A stretch of 64,000 nt of DNA from Pseudoduganella albidiflava (GTDB lineage: Bacteria > Pseudomonadota > Gammaproteobacteria > Burkholderiales > Burkholderiaceae_D): the NCBI RefSeq assembly GCF_004322755.1, contig NZ_CP036401.1:3038001-3102000 (forward strand), written 5' to 3'. The translations under genes were made by a program, and so were the position numbers. The notes below the pieces were generated by a model, which was given only the letters and a program-made list of their open reading frames with translations, ran no database searches and had not been told where the DNA came from. Positions 18,824 to 28,702 of the stretch are shown piece after piece (within the stretch, counting starts at the first letter, position 1; each line of letters opens with the position of its first letter).

Positions 18824-20098
18824 ATGCAGCGTAAATGGATAGTGACGGCAGTGATCGCGGTTTGCCTGGCCGTGCCGGTGGCCATCCGGTTCATGGCCCC
18901 GCCGGCGGGCCGCGAAGTCGAGCTGACGAAAGTGGTGCCCCGTGAAATCCGCGCCACGGTCCTGGCGACCGGGCAGCTGGTGTTCCGGCAGGAAGTCCAG
19001 TTGTCGGCCGAAGTGATCGGCAAGGTGGCCGCCGTGCTGGTCAGCGAGGGCGACAGCGTGCGCAAGGGCCAGCCCCTGTTGCGGCTCGATCCCACCGTAT
19101 ACCTTGCCGAGGTGGCCCAGCAGGAAGCGAACCGGCGCAGCGCGTCGATCGCCATCGAGCGCGCGCAGATCAACCTGGCCAACCAGAAGCGGTCGCTGGA
19201 CCGCGCGCAGCGGCTGTACCAGGCGAAGTTCATCGATATCTCCAGGCACGACGACGCGGTGCACCAGGCCGAGCTGGCCCAGGTGGAATTGCGCGCCAGC
19301 CGCGAGGCGCTGAGCCAGGCCGACGCGCTGCTGTCGCAGGCGCGCGAACGGCTGGCCAAGACCGAGGTGAGGGCGCCGATCGACGGTACCGTGACCGCAT
19401 TGCCGATCAAGGTGGGCGAGACGGCGGTGGCCAGCACGACGGGGATCGCCGGCTCGTCGCTGATGACGATCGCCGACATGGGCGCCATCATCGCCGAAGT
19501 CAATGTCGATGAAGCCGATATCGCCCAGGTAGCGGTGGGCCAGCCGGCCCAGGTATTCCCGGCGGCTTATCCGGAACAGCCGATCGGCGGCAAGGTCGAG
19601 CAGATCGCGATGGCGCCGCGCGCCGCCCAGCCGGGCGCCACCGCCCAGGGCCGGAGCTACGTGGTCAAGCTGCGGCTCGACGAAACCCGGCCCGCGCTGC
19701 GCTCGGGCATGACGTCCCGCGTGGAAATCGCCGCCGGCGCCACCGTGAAGCGGCCGGCCATTCCGCTGCAGGCACTGCTCAATGATGGACAGGGCGGTGA
19801 CCCAAAGGGCAATGAAGCAAAGGGCGCGCGTAGTGGAACCCAGGGCACTTACCACGTGTTCGCTGTGGAGAATGGCCGGGCGGTCCGGAAGGCCGTGCAG
19901 GTCGGCATGTCGGACGACACCAGCCAGGAAGTATTGAAGGGCCTCGCCGTGGGCGACACGGTGGCGATCGGCCCGGCCAGGGTATTGCGCGAGCTGAACG
20001 ACGGCGATTCCGTCATTCCCGCGCCGGCCAGCCCGGCGGCGGCCGGGAACACGCCCGTCACGGCAGCAAAGCCGGCGGCTGCGGGGAGCGCGCGGTGA
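18824..20098 (+). CDS. MacA-like periplasmic adaptor subunit (HlyD/RND-MFP family)
   Basis: This 424-residue adaptor links an inner-membrane ABC permease to an outer-membrane channel. It has an uncleaved N-terminal signal anchor (WIVTAVIAVCLAVPVAI). A biotinyl-lipoyl half (VLATGQLVFRQEVQLSAEVIGKV) and an alpha-helical hairpin rich in Gln/Arg/Ala (about 95-180) follow. The second lipoyl half is TEVRAPIDGTVTALPIKVGE, and a beta-barrel domain comes next. Its stop overlaps the ATPase start by 4 nt (GTGA). No outer-membrane TolC-like gene is adjacent. Confidence 0.88.
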   Translation: MQRKWIVTAVIAVCLAVPVAIRFMAPPAGREVELTKVVPREIRATVLATGQLVFRQEVQLSAEVIGKVAAVLVSEGDSVRKGQPLLRLDPTVYLAEVAQQEANRRSASIAIERAQINLANQKRSLDRAQRLYQAKFIDISRHDDAVHQAELAQVELRASREALSQADALLSQARERLAKTEVRAPIDGTVTALPIKVGETAVASTTGIAGSSLMTIADMGAIIAEVNVDEADIAQVAVGQPAQVFPAAYPEQPIGGKVEQIAMAPRAAQPGATAQGRSYVVKLRLDETRPALRSGMTSRVEIAAGATVKRPAIPLQALLNDGQGGDPKGNEAKGARSGTQGTYHVFAVENGRAVRKAVQVGMSDDTSQEVLKGLAVGDTVAIGPARVLRELNDGDSVIPAPASPAAAGNTPVTAAKPAAAGSAR

Positions 20099-20841
20099 TC
20101 CGCCTGAAGGGGCTGTGCAAGCAGTACCGGATGGGCGACCAGACCGTGCACGCGCTGCGCGATATCGACCTGGCGATCGAACGCAACGAGCTGGTGGCGT
20201 TCATCGGCGCCTCGGGCTCGGGCAAGTCGACGATGATGAGCATCATCGGCTGCCTGGACCGGCCCAGCAGCGGCGAATTCCAGCTCAACGGCAGCGACGT
20301 GGCGCAAATGGATGACGATGCGCTGGCCCGCGTGCGCAACCGCGAGATAGGCTTCATCTTCCAGAGCTTCCACCTGCTGCCGCGCATGACGGCGCTGGAC
20401 AACGTGGCGCAGCCGCTGGTGTACCGTGGCATCGCCCCGGCGGCCCGCCGCGAGCTGGCGGCGCGGTCGCTGGAACGGGTAGGGCTGGAGTCACGCATGC
20501 ACCACCGGCCGAACGAACTGTCCGGCGGCCAGCGGCAGCGCGTGGCGATCGCCCGCGCGCTGGTCGGCTCGCCGGCGCTGCTGCTGGCGGACGAACCGAC
20601 CGGCAACCTGGACTCGGCCACCACGCGCGATATCCTCGCGCTGATCCACGAAGTGCACGAGGCGGGACAGACGGTGGTGATGGTGACGCACGAACCGGAC
20701 ATCGCGGCGCAATGCCGGCGCGTGGTGCGGCTGCAGGATGGGCGGATCGTGTCCGACACGGGCGATGGCGGCAACACCGGCAACGGCGTCTATGCCGGCA
20801 ACCATCCCAATGCCGGCAACGGCGTGGCGGGGCCGGCATGA
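20095..20841 (+). CDS. MacB-type ABC transporter ATP-binding protein
   Basis: This 248-residue nucleotide-binding subunit has Walker [10 protein letters not shown], the Q-loop FIFQSFHLLPRM, signature LSGGQRQR and Walker [13 protein letters not shown]. The start is GTG 20095, overlapping the adaptor stop. The C-terminal 25 residues are a Gly/Asn repeat, encoded by an 18-bp tandem repeat at 20776-20829. Here ATPase and permease are separate polypeptides, unlike E. coli MacB. The gene overlaps the permease start by 4 nt. Confidence 0.92.
   Translation: MIRLKGLCKQYRMGDQTVHALRDIDLAIERNELVAFIGASGSGKSTMMSIIGCLDRPSSGEFQLNGSDVAQMDDDALARVRNREIGFIFQSFHLLPRMTALDNVAQPLVYRGIAPAARRELAARSLERVGLESRMHHRPNELSGGQRQRVAIARALVGSPALLLADEPTGNLDSATTRDILALIHEVHEAGQTVVMVTHEPDIAAQCRRVVRLQDGRIVSDTGDGGNTGNGVYAGNHPNAGNGVAGPA
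20776..20829 (+). repeat. In-frame 18-bp tandem repeat at the 3' end of the ATPase gene
   Basis: The element (a/g)ccggcaac starts at 20776, 20794 and 20812 with an exact 18-bp period. It encodes a (T/A)-G-N repeat in the ATPase tail and ends just before the permease start codon at 20838. Confidence 0.75.
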
Positions 20842-22058
20842 TGCTGCTGCGGGAAAGCGTGCGGTCGGCACTGGCGTCGATCCGGGCGCACCGGCTGCGC
20901 AGTTTCCTCACGGCGCTGGGCATCATCATCGGCGTGGCTTCCGTGATCACGGTGATCTCGCTGATCCAGGGCCTGTCGAAAAGCGTTTCCGACCAGTTCT
21001 CCGGACTGGGCGGTACCAGCCTGACGATCCGCGCGCACAACGAGATGAAGGACCAGATGCGCGGCAAGATCAACTACCTGCGCCTGGAAGACGTGGAGCA
21101 GGTGCGCGTGCGCGGCGAGGGCATCCGTTACGTGAGCCCGGTGTTCTCGCCCGGCTTTTCGGAAGTGCGCTACATGAGTGCCTCGACCACGGCAAGGGTG
21201 CTGGCCACCTCGCCCAGCTACCAGGACGTGAACGGGCGCTATACGCGGCTGGGGCGTTTCATCAGCGAACCGGATGACGCGCGGGCGCGGCGCGTGGCCG
21301 TCATCGGCGAAGACCTGATCGCCGAGCTGCACCTGCCGGCCGACCCGGTGGGCAAGTTCATCCACTACGGCGGCGAGTGGTTCAAGATCGTCGGCGTGCA
21401 GGAAAAGCAGGGCGCCGTGTTCGGCATGTCGCAGGATAACCAGCTGATCATTCCATTCAACACGGGCCGCAGCATCCTCGGCAACAACCGCCGGCCCAAC
21501 CTGTCGATCACGGTCGCCGTCAGCGAGCTGGCGGACCTGGACGCGACGATCAGCCAGCTGACCGGCGTGATGCGCACGGCGCACCGCCTGCGGCCGGGCC
21601 AGCCCAACGATTTCGAGATCGAGTCGGCCGAACAGCTGGCGCAGACCTTCGAGAAGATCAGCACGATGGTGACGCTGGTGATGGGCGGGGTGGTCGGCGT
21701 GGCGCTGCTGGTGGGCGGCATCGGCATCATGAACATCATGCTCGTGTCGGTGAAGGAGCGCACCCGGGAGATCGGCATCTGCAAGGCGCTCGGCGCGCGC
21801 AGCCGCGACATCATGGCCCAGTTCCTCGTCGAGGCGGTCATCCTGGCGACGCTGGGCGGCCTGATCGGGCTGGTGCTGGGCTACGTGCTGGGGGCCGTGA
21901 TCGCCGGCCTGATCCCGGATTTCCCGCCGGCCGTGGTGCCATGGTGGGCGGTGGCGTTGTCGCTGATGTTTTCAGGTGGCGTCGGCATCGTGTTCGGCGT
22001 GATGCCGGCGCGGCAGGCGGCGCGGCTGGATCCCATCGAGGCGCTGCGCTACGAATAA
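20838..22058 (+). CDS. MacB-type ABC transporter permease (FtsX family)
   Basis: This 406-residue inner-membrane permease has a first helix at about 22-45 (FLTALGIIIGVASVITVISL), a large periplasmic MacB_PCD domain (about 46-270) and three C-terminal helices of the FtsX domain, including LVMGGVVGVALLVGGIGIMNIM and LGGLIGLVLGYVLGAVIAGL. It starts at ATG 20838 inside the ATPase stop (ATGA). With the adaptor and ATPase it makes a tripartite, MacAB-like mechanotransmission exporter. The substrate cannot be told from sequence. Confidence 0.92.
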   Translation: MMLLRESVRSALASIRAHRLRSFLTALGIIIGVASVITVISLIQGLSKSVSDQFSGLGGTSLTIRAHNEMKDQMRGKINYLRLEDVEQVRVRGEGIRYVSPVFSPGFSEVRYMSASTTARVLATSPSYQDVNGRYTRLGRFISEPDDARARRVAVIGEDLIAELHLPADPVGKFIHYGGEWFKIVGVQEKQGAVFGMSQDNQLIIPFNTGRSILGNNRRPNLSITVAVSELADLDATISQLTGVMRTAHRLRPGQPNDFEIESAEQLAQTFEKISTMVTLVMGGVVGVALLVGGIGIMNIMLVSVKERTREIGICKALGARSRDIMAQFLVEAVILATLGGLIGLVLGYVLGAVIAGLIPDFPPAVVPWWAVALSLMFSGGVGIVFGVMPARQAARLDPIEALRYE

Positions 22059-22059
22059 A

Positions 22060-22103
22060 TGCGGAGTAACTGCGGAGTAATCGCGGTGTAATCGCGGAGC
22101 AAG
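22060..22103. repeat. 11-bp tandem array immediately after the permease stop codon
   Basis: Four 11-bp units run without gaps: tgcggagtaac, tgcggagtaat, cgcggtgtaat and cgcggagcaag. The first begins 1 bp after the TAA stop at 22056-22058. Three of the units carry a TAA. Confidence 0.88.
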
Positions 22104-22205
22104 CGCGCCACGTGCGGCGGGTTCTATTTCTCGCTGGATACGATTGCTGCCGGGCCTGACTCGGCAACCCTCCCGGCTACCCTGTAAGTTACCCGTTGAA
22201 AGAGG

Positions 22206-22211
22206 TATAAT
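22206..22211 (+). promoter_or_regulatory. Candidate -10 element of the purL promoter
   Basis: A perfect TATAAT at 22206-22211 lies about 117 bp before the purL start in an otherwise gene-free 269-bp gap. No good -35 hexamer lies 16-18 bp upstream (best match CTGTAA at 22182), so an activator may be needed. Confidence 0.45.
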
Positions 22212-22327
22212 GCCGGCAAATCAACCAGCCCATTCAGCGCTGGCGCACTTCGAGAGCCCGTGGTTTCCATTGCCGTGCCTACTTTCTTCTTAATCCGCAG
22301 CCCCGCTGCACCGACTCGCTCCCAACC

Positions 22328-25300
22328 ATGTTGATACTCCCGGGCTCCAACGCCCTGTCCGCATTCCGTAGCCAGCGTCTTCTCACCCAACTGCAAGCCG
22401 TGCTGCCCGCCGTATCCGCGGTCCAGGCCCGGTACGTCCACTTTGTCGATACCCAGGCCGAGCTCTCCGCCGAGGATCGCGCACGCCTGGACGGCTTGCT
22501 GACCTACGGCGAACCGGCCCAGGCTGACGTCAGCGACGGCGCCGTCGAGTCGTTCGTGGTGATCCCCCGTTTCGGCACGATTTCGCCGTGGGCATCGAAG
22601 GCCACGGACATCGTGCACAACTGCGGCATGACGCACATCCACCGCGTCGAGCGTGGCGTGGCGTATCGGGTGGTGCTCAAGGGCGGCATCCTGGGCACCA
22701 GCCTGGGCGCCGCCAAGGGCCTGAATGCCGAGCAGGCGCAGGCCGTGGCCGCGCTGCTGCACGACCGCATGACGGAATCCGTGCTGCGCGACGCCAGCCA
22801 GGCGGCCGGCCTGTTCGGCAGCCTGGAAGGGAAGGCGCTGGAAACCGTGGACGTGCTGGGCCATGGCCGCGACGCGCTGGTGCGCGCCAATGCGGAACTG
22901 GGCCTGGCGATGTCGGACGACGAGATCGACTACCTGAACGATGCGTTCACGGCGGCGAAGCGCAATCCGACCGACGTGGAACTGATGATGTTCGCGCAGG
23001 CCAACTCGGAACACTGCCGCCACAAGATCTTCAACGCCGACTGGACCATCGACGGCGTGGCGCAGGACCGCTCGCTCTTCAAGATGATCAAGAACACGCA
23101 CGAGAAGCAGCCGAAAGGCACGATCGTCGCGTATTCGGACAATTCGTCGATCATGGAAGGCGCCACTGTGACGCGCTTCTACCCGCGCGGCGAAGGCCAT
23201 GAGTACGGCGCGTCCACGGAACTGATCCACACGCTGATGAAGGTGGAGACGCACAACCACCCGACCGCGATCTCTCCGTTCCCGGGCGCCTCCACGGGCG
23301 CCGGCGGCGAGATCCGCGACGAGGGCGCGACGGGCCGCGGCGCCAAGCCGAAGGCGGGCCTGGCCGGCTTCACCGTGTCGAACCTGATGCTGCCGGACGC
23401 CGTGCGGCCTTGGGAGAACGCGCAAGACGTGACCAGTGCGGTCACCGCGAAAGAGGGCGCCACCGCGGCGGCGTACGGCAAGCCGGAGCGCATCGCCTCG
23501 CCGCTGCAGATCATGATCGACGGCCCGCTGGGCGGCGCCGCGTTCTCGAACGAATTCGGCCGGCCGGTGCTGGGCGGCTACTTCCGCACCTATGAACAGA
23601 ACGTCGGCCATGCCGTGTATGGCTACCACAAGCCGATCATGATCGCCGGCGGCATCGGCAACATCTCGGCGCAGCACACGCACAAGAACGATATCCCGGT
23701 CGGCAGCCTGCTGGTGCAGCTGGGCGGCCCGGGCATGCGCATCGGCATGGGCGGCTCGGCCGCCTCCTCGATGGCGACCGGTACCAACACGGCCGACCTG
23801 GATTTCGATTCCGTCCAGCGCGGCAATCCGGAAATGGAACGCCGCGCCCAGGAAGTAATCAACGGCTGCTGGCAGATGGGCGAACGCAACCCGATCATCT
23901 CGATCCACGACGTGGGTGCGGGCGGCCTGTCCAACGCCTTCCCGGAAATCACCAATGACGCCAAGCGCGGCGCGATCTTCGATTTGCGCAAGGTGCCGCT
24001 GGAAGAATCCGGCATGGCGCCGAAGGAAATCTGGTCCAACGAATCGCAGGAACGCTACGTGCTGGCGATCGCGCCGGACGACCTGGCGACCTTCCGCGCG
24101 CTGTGCGAACGCGAGCGCTGCCCGTTCGCCGTGGTCGGCACGGCCACCGAGGAACGCCAGCTGAAACTGATCGACCCGGAAACCGGTACCGATCCGGTGG
24201 ACATGCCGATGGACGTGTTGCTGGGTAAACCGCCGAAGATGCACCGCGACGTGCAGCATGTCGAGCGCGCGTTCCCGGCGATCGACCTGACCGGCGTGGC
24301 GCTGGAAGAAGCGGCGCAGCGCGTGCTGCTGCAGCCGACCGTGGGCGACAAGAGCTTCCTGATCACCATTGGCGACCGCAGCGTGGGCGGCATGTCCGTG
24401 CGCGACCAGATGGTCGGGCCGTGGCAGGTGCCGGTGGGCGATTGCGCGGTGACCACGCTGTCGTACGAAGGCTACCTGGGCGAGGCGATGGCGATGGGCG
24501 AGCGCACGCCGCTGGCCGTGATCGGCGCGCCGGCATCGGGCCGCATGGCGGTGGGCGAGACGATCACGAACCTGGCGGCGGCGCCGATCGAGGATATCGC
24601 GTCGATCAAGCTGTCGGCGAACTGGATGGCCGCCTGCGGCCAGCCGGGGCAGGATGCCGCGCTGTTCGATACCGTGAAGGCGGTCGGCATGGACCTGTGC
24701 CCGGCGCTGGGCATCTCGATCCCGGTCGGCAAGGATTCGCTGTCGATGCGTACCACCTGGACGGACAACGGCGAGCAGAAGGCCGTGGTGTCGCCGGTGT
24801 CGCTGATCGTGTCGGGCTTCGCGCCCGTGTACGACGTGCGCAAGTCGCTGACGCCGCAGCTGCGCACCGACCTGGGCGACACGGCGATCATCGTCATCGA
24901 CCTGGGCCGCGGCAAGAACCGCATGGGCGCATCGATCCTGTCGCAGGTGCTGGGTCAGCTGGGCAATGAGGTGCCGGACGTCGACAGCGCGGAAGACCTG
25001 AAGGCCTTCTTCGCCGCGATCCAGCAATTGAACCGGGATGGCAAGCTGCTGGCTTACCACGACCGGTCGGACGGCGGCCTGTACGCCACGTTGGTGGAGA
25101 TGGCCTTTGCCGGCCGTGCCGGCCTGTCGATCAACCTCGACATGCTGACCCTGGAAGGCGAGCATGCGGCCGACTGGGGCGACGCCAAGAACTGGGCCAG
25201 CCAGGTGGGCGAGCGCCGCAACGAACTGACCCTGCGCGCGCTGTTCAGCGAAGAGCTGGGCGCCGTGATCCAGGTGCGCGCCGAGGAGAAGTCGGCCGTG

Positions 25301-26359
25301 ATGGACGTGCTGCGCTCGTTCAACCTGGGCGCGTGCAGCCATATCATCGGCAAGCTGAACGACCGCGGCGTGATCGAATTCACGCGCGACGCAAAGCTGG
25401 TCTATGCCAAGCCGCGCGCCGAGCTGCACCGCCTGTGGAGCGAAACCAGCTGGCGTATCTCGCGCATGCGTGAAAACCCGGCCACGGCGGACCAGGAATA
25501 CGACCGCCTGCTGGACGAGACGGATCCCGGCATGACGCCGAAGATCACCTTCGACCTGAACGACAACGTGGCGGCGCCGTTCCTGGCCACGGGTGTGCGG
25601 CCCCGTGTCGCCATCCTGCGCGAGCAGGGCGTCAACTCGCATATCGAAACGGCGTGGGTGATGCACCAGGCAGGCTTCGCCGCGATCGACGTGCACATGA
25701 GCGACCTGATCGCCGGACGCGTGAAGCTGGCCGATTTCCAGGGCGTGATCGCCGTCGGCGGCTTCTCGTATGGCGACGTGCTGGGCGCCGGCGAAGGCTG
25801 GGCCAAGTCGATCCTGTTCAACCCCGCGCTGTCGGACCAGTTCGCGCAATTCTTTGCCCGCACGGATACCTTCGGCCTGGGCATCTGCAACGGCTGCCAG
25901 ATGATGAGCAACCTGAAGTCGATTATCCCGGGCGCCCAGGCGTGGCCGAAGTTCACGACCAACAAGTCGGAAAAGTTCGAAGCCCGTTTCGCGCTGGTCG
26001 AAGTGCTGGACTCGCCGTCGATCTTCTTCCAGGGCATGGCCGGCACGCAGACGCCGATCGCCATCGCGCACGGCGAGGGTTATGCGGACTTCAGCCAGAC
26101 CGGCAAGCTCGACGAGGCGATCGCCGCGATGCGCTACGTGGACAACCGCGGCAATGCCACCGAAGCCTATCCGTTCAATCCGAACGGTTCGCCGCGCGGC
26201 ATCACGTCGGTCACTACGCCGGACGGCCGCTTCACGGTGCTGATGCCGCACGCCGAGCGGGTGTTCCGCACCGTGCAGCATTCGTGGGCGCCGGATGGAT
26301 GGAACGAGGATTCGCCGTGGATGCGGATGTTCCGCAATGCGCGCAAATACGTTGGCTGA
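22328..26359 (+). CDS. purL: Phosphoribosylformylglycinamidine synthase
   Basis: This is the large single-chain FGAM synthase of purine biosynthesis, using ATP and glutamine to convert FGAR to FGAM. The 1343 residues agree with the proteobacterial type (about 1295 in E. coli). The order is an N-terminal PurS-like domain, a linker, two AIRS-like synthetase repeats (with the conserved [19 protein letters not shown] motif) and a C-terminal class I glutaminase. The glutaminase triad is Cys1187 in GICNGCQ, with His1308 and Glu1310 in PHAER. A terminator follows at 26433. The gene is probably monocistronic. Confidence 0.98.
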   Translation: MLILPGSNALSAFRSQRLLTQLQAVLPAVSAVQARYVHFVDTQAELSAEDRARLDGLLTYGEPAQADVSDGAVESFVVIPRFGTISPWASKATDIVHNCGMTHIHRVERGVAYRVVLKGGILGTSLGAAKGLNAEQAQAVAALLHDRMTESVLRDASQAAGLFGSLEGKALETVDVLGHGRDALVRANAELGLAMSDDEIDYLNDAFTAAKRNPTDVELMMFAQANSEHCRHKIFNADWTIDGVAQDRSLFKMIKNTHEKQPKGTIVAYSDNSSIMEGATVTRFYPRGEGHEYGASTELIHTLMKVETHNHPTAISPFPGASTGAGGEIRDEGATGRGAKPKAGLAGFTVSNLMLPDAVRPWENAQDVTSAVTAKEGATAAAYGKPERIASPLQIMIDGPLGGAAFSNEFGRPVLGGYFRTYEQNVGHAVYGYHKPIMIAGGIGNISAQHTHKNDIPVGSLLVQLGGPGMRIGMGGSAASSMATGTNTADLDFDSVQRGNPEMERRAQEVINGCWQMGERNPIISIHDVGAGGLSNAFPEITNDAKRGAIFDLRKVPLEESGMAPKEIWSNESQERYVLAIAPDDLATFRALCERERCPFAVVGTATEERQLKLIDPETGTDPVDMPMDVLLGKPPKMHRDVQHVERAFPAIDLTGVALEEAAQRVLLQPTVGDKSFLITIGDRSVGGMSVRDQMVGPWQVPVGDCAVTTLSYEGYLGEAMAMGERTPLAVIGAPASGRMAVGETITNLAAAPIEDIASIKLSANWMAACGQPGQDAALFDTVKAVGMDLCPALGISIPVGKDSLSMRTTWTDNGEQKAVVSPVSLIVSGFAPVYDVRKSLTPQLRTDLGDTAIIVIDLGRGKNRMGASILSQVLGQLGNEVPDVDSAEDLKAFFAAIQQLNRDGKLLAYHDRSDGGLYATLVEMAFAGRAGLSINLDMLTLEGEHAADWGDAKNWASQVGERRNELTLRALFSEELGAVIQVRAEEKSAVMDVLRSFNLGACSHIIGKLNDRGVIEFTRDAKLVYAKPRAELHRLWSETSWRISRMRENPATADQEYDRLLDETDPGMTPKITFDLNDNVAAPFLATGVRPRVAILREQGVNSHIETAWVMHQAGFAAIDVHMSDLIAGRVKLADFQGVIAVGGFSYGDVLGAGEGWAKSILFNPALSDQFAQFFARTDTFGLGICNGCQMMSNLKSIIPGAQAWPKFTTNKSEKFEARFALVEVLDSPSIFFQGMAGTQTPIAIAHGEGYADFSQTGKLDEAIAAMRYVDNRGNATEAYPFNPNGSPRGITSVTTPDGRFTVLMPHAERVFRTVQHSWAPDGWNEDSPWMRMFRNARKYVG

Positions 26360-26422
26360 GATAGATCGGCTAAGATGCGTCGGCAGGGATGCGTGGGCTG
26401 AAGTGCGCCGGCTGAACGGCCG
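26353..26422. repeat. 14-bp degenerate tandem array starting at the purL stop codon
   Basis: Five 14-bp units follow each other at 26353, 26367, 26381, 26395 and 26409: tggctgagatagat, cggctaagatgcgt, cggcagggatgcgt, gggctgaagtgcgc and cggctgaacggccg. The purL TGA (26357-26359) lies inside the first unit. Confidence 0.82.
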
Positions 26423-26432
26423 GCGCCGCCTG

Positions 26433-26458
26433 AAAAGCCGGGCTTGCCCGGCTTTTTT
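26433..26458 (+). terminator. Intrinsic terminator after purL
   Basis: GCCGGG at 26437-26442 pairs with CCCGGC at 26447-26452 around CTTG. A4 lies before the stem and T6 after it. Confidence 0.92.
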
Positions 26459-26473
26459 ACGCCTGCGGTGTGT

Positions 26474-26526
26474 ACTGTCGCGTGGCAACAGTGCTAGGAT
26501 TGCAACGTTCAACCGACCGCGACAGT
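26474..26526. promoter_or_regulatory. 9-bp inverted repeat flanking the sodC promoter region
   Basis: ACTGTCGCG at 26474-26482 is the exact reverse complement of CGCGACAGT at 26518-26526, with 35 nt between. The pair lies 28-80 bp before the sodC start. It could be a paired operator looping over the promoter or a long stem in the leader. Confidence 0.5.
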
Positions 26527-26553
26527 GCGGCATTCACACCCTGGGAGTAGAAA

Positions 26554-27096
26554 ATGAAGACCACGATCCGACAAACCCTTGCCCTGGCCGCGTTCGCGGT
26601 TGCCGCCCACGCGCAGGCAGCCGACGTCACGGTACCGATCCACGCGGTCGATGCGTCCGGCACCGGCAAGGCACTGGGCACCGTGACGATCTCGGAGACG
26701 GCCGGCGGCCTCACGTTCACGCCTTCGCTGGCCGGCCTGCCGCCGGGCGCGCGCGGCTTCCATGTCCATGCCAAGGGCGATTGCTCGCCGGCCGAGACGG
26801 ATGGCAAGAAGGTGCCGGCGGGCGCGGCGGGCGGCCACCTGGACCCGCATGATACGAAGGCGCACCACGGCCCGGGCAACGCCGAGAAAGCCGGCCACGC
26901 CGGCGACTTGCCGCGCCTCGAAGTGGCGGCCGACGGATCGGCCAGGACGCCCGTGCAGGCGCCGCAGCTGAAGACGCTGGCGGACGTGAAAGGCCGTGCG
27001 CTGATGATCCACGCCGGCGGCGACAATTATGCCGACCAGCCCGCGCCACTGGGCGGTGGCGGTGCGCGCATCGCCTGCGGCGTGATCGGCGGCTGA
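26554..27096 (+). CDS. sodC: Periplasmic Cu/Zn superoxide dismutase
   Basis: This enzyme dismutates superoxide in the periplasm. A cleavable signal peptide (ALAAFAVAAHAQA) begins the 180-residue product. Copper and zinc ligands are visible in GFHVHAKGDC, GGHLDPHD, HHGP, AGDLP and IHAGGDNY. Cys residues in GDC and IACG can form the conserved disulfide. ATG 26554 has GGGAG 7 nt upstream. Terminators on both sides make it a single-gene unit. Confidence 0.95.
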   Translation: MKTTIRQTLALAAFAVAAHAQAADVTVPIHAVDASGTGKALGTVTISETAGGLTFTPSLAGLPPGARGFHVHAKGDCSPAETDGKKVPAGAAGGHLDPHDTKAHHGPGNAEKAGHAGDLPRLEVAADGSARTPVQAPQLKTLADVKGRALMIHAGGDNYADQPAPLGGGGARIACGVIGG

Positions 27097-27120
27097 GCCC
27101 CTTCGTCCGGCCAGCGATGA

Positions 27121-27145
27121 AGCCGGGCGATGCCCGGCTTTTTTT
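27121..27145 (+). terminator. Intrinsic terminator after sodC
   Basis: GCCGGGC at 27122-27128 pairs with GCCCGGC at 27132-27138 around GAT, followed by T7 at 27139-27145. Its stem is nearly identical to that of the purL terminator. Confidence 0.92.
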
Positions 27146-27403
27146 CGTGCCGCGAAACAGCCAGGACAGCTCAGCGCAGCCGGCACGCCAGTTCCGCGAA
27201 CAGGCGCAGCAGCGCACGCAGGTACTCGGTTCGCCATGGACGCGCATCCTGCCGGGCCTGGCATGGCGGGCCATCGGCCCGCTGGCGGATCGGTTGCAGC
27301 ATGTTCTTCCCCTCTCATGTATCGGTATTGGTGCGGTATATTGTCGGCGTGGCGCAGCGCATGGACAAACGAGTAATCTTGTGGGGAAGGTCAAGGAAAA
27401 CTT

Positions 27404-28357
27404 ATGCAGGCAGGGACATCGAACAAGACGCTGCGCAGTCTTTCCGGACTGATCGATTTCGACTGTGCCGCGCGCTGGGGCAGTTTCACGCTGGCGGCGC
27501 AGGAACTGCACAAGACGCCGGCGGCCATCAGCCTGCAGGTGAAGCAGCTCGAGGAAGCGGTGGGCTTCGCGCTGTTCGTGCGCCACCCGCGCCACATCAC
27601 GCTGACGCCGAAAGGGCAGGAGCTCGCCGTGACGGTGGCGAAGATGCTACGCGAGCTGCGCACCAGGGTCGAGGCATTGCGCGGTGGCGACGAGGAGAAC
27701 GTGGTGCGCGTGTCGACCACCCACACCTTCGCGATCAAGTTCCTGGCACCCCGGCTGGGCCGCTTCACGCTGCGCCATCCCGAACTCGACATCCGCCTCG
27801 ACTCATGCGAGCGCCTGGTCGATGTCGAACACGAGGAAGTGGACCTGGCGATCCGCCATGGCACCATTACCGACCATCCCGCCGCGCTGTACCACGACCG
27901 GCTGGTCGCCGTGTACAGTCCGGCGCTGGTGGCGCCTGCCGGAGAAGATCTCACCCTGGCCGACCTGACGCGCTTCCCGCTGCTGTTCGACGAATCCACC
28001 GATGACTGGATCAGGTTGCTGCGCTCGCACGGCGTAACGGAAGGGCGCTTTGATTTCTCGCGAGGGTTCACCAACCTGGCGGTGACGGCGCAAGCGGCCA
28101 TCGTCGGCCATGGCATCGCGCTGGTGCCGTATTCGCTCGTCTGCGACGACATCGACCGGGGCGTGTTGCGCCTGATGCGGGGCGCCAGCGTTTCCTACCC
28201 GGGCGGCTATTACTGGGTGCACGCGCCGCGCAAGGCAGTGTTGCCGAAGGTGGTGCGTTTTCGCAGCTGGGTCGAAGAGGAGGTGGCGCAGATGGAGCGC
28301 ACGCTGCGCACGCGGATCGGCGATGGGCAGCCGGGTACGGCGTACCTGAATTCCTAG
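27404..28357 (+). CDS. LysR family transcriptional regulator
   Basis: The product is 317 residues. The N-terminal winged helix-turn-helix (about 12-72) has FTLAAQELHKTPAAISLQVKQLEEAVG. The effector domain (about 100-300) resembles the GcvA subclass. It lies 345 bp before a PLP-dependent dehydratase on the same strand, so it may regulate that amino-acid enzyme, but the orientation is not the usual divergent one. The effector is unknown. Confidence 0.9.
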   Translation: MQAGTSNKTLRSLSGLIDFDCAARWGSFTLAAQELHKTPAAISLQVKQLEEAVGFALFVRHPRHITLTPKGQELAVTVAKMLRELRTRVEALRGGDEENVVRVSTTHTFAIKFLAPRLGRFTLRHPELDIRLDSCERLVDVEHEEVDLAIRHGTITDHPAALYHDRLVAVYSPALVAPAGEDLTLADLTRFPLLFDESTDDWIRLLRSHGVTEGRFDFSRGFTNLAVTAQAAIVGHGIALVPYSLVCDDIDRGVLRLMRGASVSYPGGYYWVHAPRKAVLPKVVRFRSWVEEEVAQMERTLRTRIGDGQPGTAYLNS

Positions 28358-28702
28358 GCACGGTACTGCGGCGCACTGGCGACACGGCGCATTGCGGGCG
28401 CCGCGGCCCGCGGTGCGGCTGTACCATGTGCCAGCCACAACTTGCCAATGGCCACGTTATCAGGCATGATTGCCCGAATGACATCGCACCCGTCCACGCG
28501 TTCATCATCGCGTTCCCCCGATTGCATGGCCGTCTGGTCATCGGGGTTTGCACGCGCGTGCCAGTCGTTCTCCTCCCTTTCCTCCGCTTCCATTATTCGA
28601 ATTAGCACGGGTCGCTGAGCTGCGGCGCTGCCGGTGCTCGGCGCCCCGCCATGCCGCGCGACCCAGGTCGCATTCCGCCGTTCGAATTCATGGAGAAGAC
28701 CG
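28358..28702. other. 345-bp gap between the LysR gene and the dehydratase gene
   Basis: I see no supported gene or clear regulatory site. A leftward frame covering 28354-28710 (118 codons) has no recognisable domain, overlaps the starts and ends of real genes, and was rejected. The gap presumably holds the promoter of the dehydratase gene. Confidence 0.5.
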
